Source: Paenibacillaceae bacterium
GTDB taxonomy: Bacteria; Bacillota; Bacilli; Paenibacillales; YIM-B00363
DNA length: 5,905 bases
Reading direction: 5' to 3'
NCBI GenBank assembly: GCA_018969805.1
Contig: JAGWXQ010000099.1
Span: forward strand, 1 to 5,905
Shown: positions 5,291 to 5,905 of the stretch, piece after piece
How the letters are laid out: every line of letters starts with the position of its first letter
Numbering within the stretch: the stretch's first letter is position 1
Notes under the pieces: model-generated
The model's input: only the letters and a program-made list of their open reading frames with translations
The model's database searches: none
What the model was told of the DNA's origin: nothing
Translations under genes and position numbers: made by a program

Positions 5291-5366
5291 GGCTTGGTAG
5301 CTCAGTCGGTAGAGCAAAGGACTGAAAATCCTTGTGTCGGCGGTTCGATTCCGTCCCAAGCCACCA
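5291..5366 (+). tRNA. tRNA-Phe (GAA)
   Basis: Acceptor GGCTTGG/CCAAGCC, D stem GCTC/GAGC, anticodon arm AAGGA-CTGAAAA-TCCTT (anticodon GAA at 5324-5326), T arm GGCGG-TTCGATT-CCGTC, discriminator A, CCA encoded at 5364-5366. Confidence 0.98.
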
Positions 5367-5372
5367 TTTTTT

Positions 5373-5445
5373 GCCGTCGTAGCTCAACTGGCAGAGCAAC
5401 TGATTTGTAATCAGTAGGTTGGGGGTTCAAGTCCTCTCGACGGCA
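5373..5445 (+). tRNA. tRNA-Thr (TGT)
   Basis: Acceptor GCCGTCG/CGACGGC, anticodon arm ACTGA-TTTGTAA-TCAGT (anticodon TGT at 5406-5408), T arm GGGGG-TTCAAGT-CCTCT with two G-U pairs. Discriminator A; it is followed by TGT, so no CCA is encoded. Confidence 0.98.
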
Positions 5446-5460
5446 TGTGGTGCATTTTAT

Positions 5461-5543
5461 GGAGGATTAGCGAAGTGGCCAAACGCGGGAGACTGTAAAT
5501 CTCTTCCCTTACGGGTTCGGTGGTTCGAATCCATCATCCTCCA
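5461..5543 (+). tRNA. tRNA-Tyr (GTA)
   Basis: Class II tRNA of 83 nt with a long variable arm. Acceptor GGAGGAT/ATCCTCC, anticodon loop CTGTAAA (anticodon GTA at 5495-5497) on the stem GGAGA/TCTCT, T arm GGTGG-TTCGAAT-CCATC. Discriminator A; it is followed by TTT, so CCA is not encoded. Confidence 0.97.
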
Positions 5544-5567
5544 TTTGTAGATCGTTGTTCATCATTT

Positions 5568-5641
5568 GGGGGCATAGTTTAATGGCAGAACAGCGGTCTC
5601 CAAAACCGTTGGTGTGGGTTCAACTCCTGCTGCCCCTGCCA
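5568..5641 (+). tRNA. tRNA-Trp (CCA)
   Basis: Acceptor GGGGGCA/TGCCCCT, with an unusual G1-U72 wobble as first pair. Anticodon arm GCGGT-CTCCAAA-ACCGT (anticodon CCA at 5600-5602), T arm GTGGG-TTCAACT-CCTGC with two wobble pairs. Discriminator G73, as bacterial TrpRS expects. CCA encoded at 5639-5641. Confidence 0.97.
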
Positions 5642-5664
5642 TAAAGAACAGTCCAACATCAGAT

Positions 5665-5741
5665 GGCGGTCGTGGCGAAGTGGTTAACGCATCGGATTGT
5701 GGATCCGACATTCGGGGGTTCAATTCCCCTCGATCGCCCCA
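5665..5741 (+). tRNA. tRNA-His (GTG)
   Basis: Acceptor GCGGTCG/CGATCGC with the His-specific extra G-1 (5665) opposite C73 (5738). Anticodon arm TCGGA-TTGTGGA-TCCGA (anticodon GTG at 5699-5701), T arm GGGGG-TTCAATT-CCCCT. CCA encoded at 5739-5741. Confidence 0.97.
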
Positions 5742-5752
5742 CCAAGACGTAT

Positions 5753-5827
5753 TGGGGATTAGCCAAGCGGTAAGGCAACGGACTTTGACTCCGTCATTCC
5801 CAGGTTCGATCCCTGGATCCCCAGCCA
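5753..5827 (+). tRNA. tRNA-Gln (TTG)
   Basis: Acceptor TGGGGAT/ATCCCCA, anticodon arm ACGGA-CTTTGAC-TCCGT (anticodon TTG at 5785-5787), T arm CCAGG-TTCGATC-CCTGG, discriminator G, CCA encoded at 5825-5827. Confidence 0.98.
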
Positions 5828-5830
5828 TGT

Positions 5831-5905
5831 GCGGACGTGGCTCAGTGGTAGAGCATCGCCTTGCCAAGGCGAGGGTCGTGGGTTCGAATCCCATCGTCCG
5901 CTCCA
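5831..5905 (+). tRNA. tRNA-Gly (GCC)
   Basis: Acceptor GCGGACG/CGTCCGC, D stem GCTC/GAGC, anticodon arm TCGCC-TTGCCAA-GGCGA (anticodon GCC at 5863-5865), T arm GTGGG-TTCGAAT-CCCAT, discriminator T. The encoded CCA is the last three bases of the window. No terminator is seen, so the operon probably continues; Cys and Leu tRNAs follow at this point in the B. subtilis cluster. Confidence 0.98.

Noticed and set aside
4608..5894. Minus-strand frames across the tRNA cluster with GFEPSRRLS, GRNRTADTR or GVEPTPT-like peptides
   Set aside because: These are the familiar false proteins made by translating tRNA genes antisense: the conserved T-arm GGTTCGAAT reads as (G/R)FEP or similar. Databases contain many such artefacts. 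The tRNA genes explain them.
1..5905. CRISPR array, insertion sequence, integrase or phage gene
   Set aside because: I found no regularly spaced long repeats, transposase motifs or att-like duplication of a tRNA 3' end. Repeated T-arm sequences in the tRNA cluster are normal tRNA similarity.

Overview
The window looks like chromosomal DNA of a moderately GC-rich Bacillales-type Firmicute (mid-50s % GC by eye, not computed). The main evidence is the 3' half of the window. It holds 13 consecutive tRNA genes in the order Asn-Ser-Glu-Val-fMet-Asp-Phe-Thr-Tyr-Trp-His-Gln-Gly, which, from memory, is the order of the Bacillus subtilis trnD cluster. Strong AAGG/GGGG ribosome-binding sites and a class I fumarase fit the same assignment. 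I cannot name the genus from sequence alone.

Layout. (1) Positions 1-437, plus strand: 3' part, probably almost all, of a small four-helix membrane protein of unknown function. (2) Positions 443-1015, minus strand: an HD-domain 5'-deoxynucleotidase of the YfbR family, convergent with the first gene (5 bp between stops) and divergent from the next. (3) Positions 1100-4589, plus strand: a fused single-chain [4Fe-4S] class I fumarase, a PAS-HisKA-HATPase sensor kinase overlapping it by ATGA, and, 77 bp on, an OmpR/PhoB-type response regulator. The regulator has its own strong RBS, a candidate extended -10 promoter and 10-bp-phased repeats upstream. (4) Positions 4590-4706: a promoter region with an A/T-rich UP-like tract, then the tRNA operon from 4707 to the last base of the window. 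The operon probably continues beyond the edge.

How the genes work together. YfbR removes deoxynucleoside monophosphates and is not obviously tied to its neighbours. The fumarase interconverts fumarate and malate in the TCA cycle. The kinase and regulator form a complete two-component pair of the PhoR/PhoP type. Their linkage to a TCA-cycle enzyme recalls the mdh-phoPR neighbourhood of B. subtilis, but the enzyme differs and the order here is kinase first. The kinase has one membrane helix, no extracytoplasmic sensor domain, no visible HAMP and a cysteine-rich PAS region, so it probably reads an internal or membrane signal.

I see no mobile element, CRISPR array, phage gene or obviously novel system. 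The window is mostly conserved core genome. The most interesting points are the enzyme/two-component operon, the unusual kinase architecture, the phased repeats before the regulator, and the split between tRNAs with and without an encoded CCA end. No gene-free stretch exceeds 300 bases.
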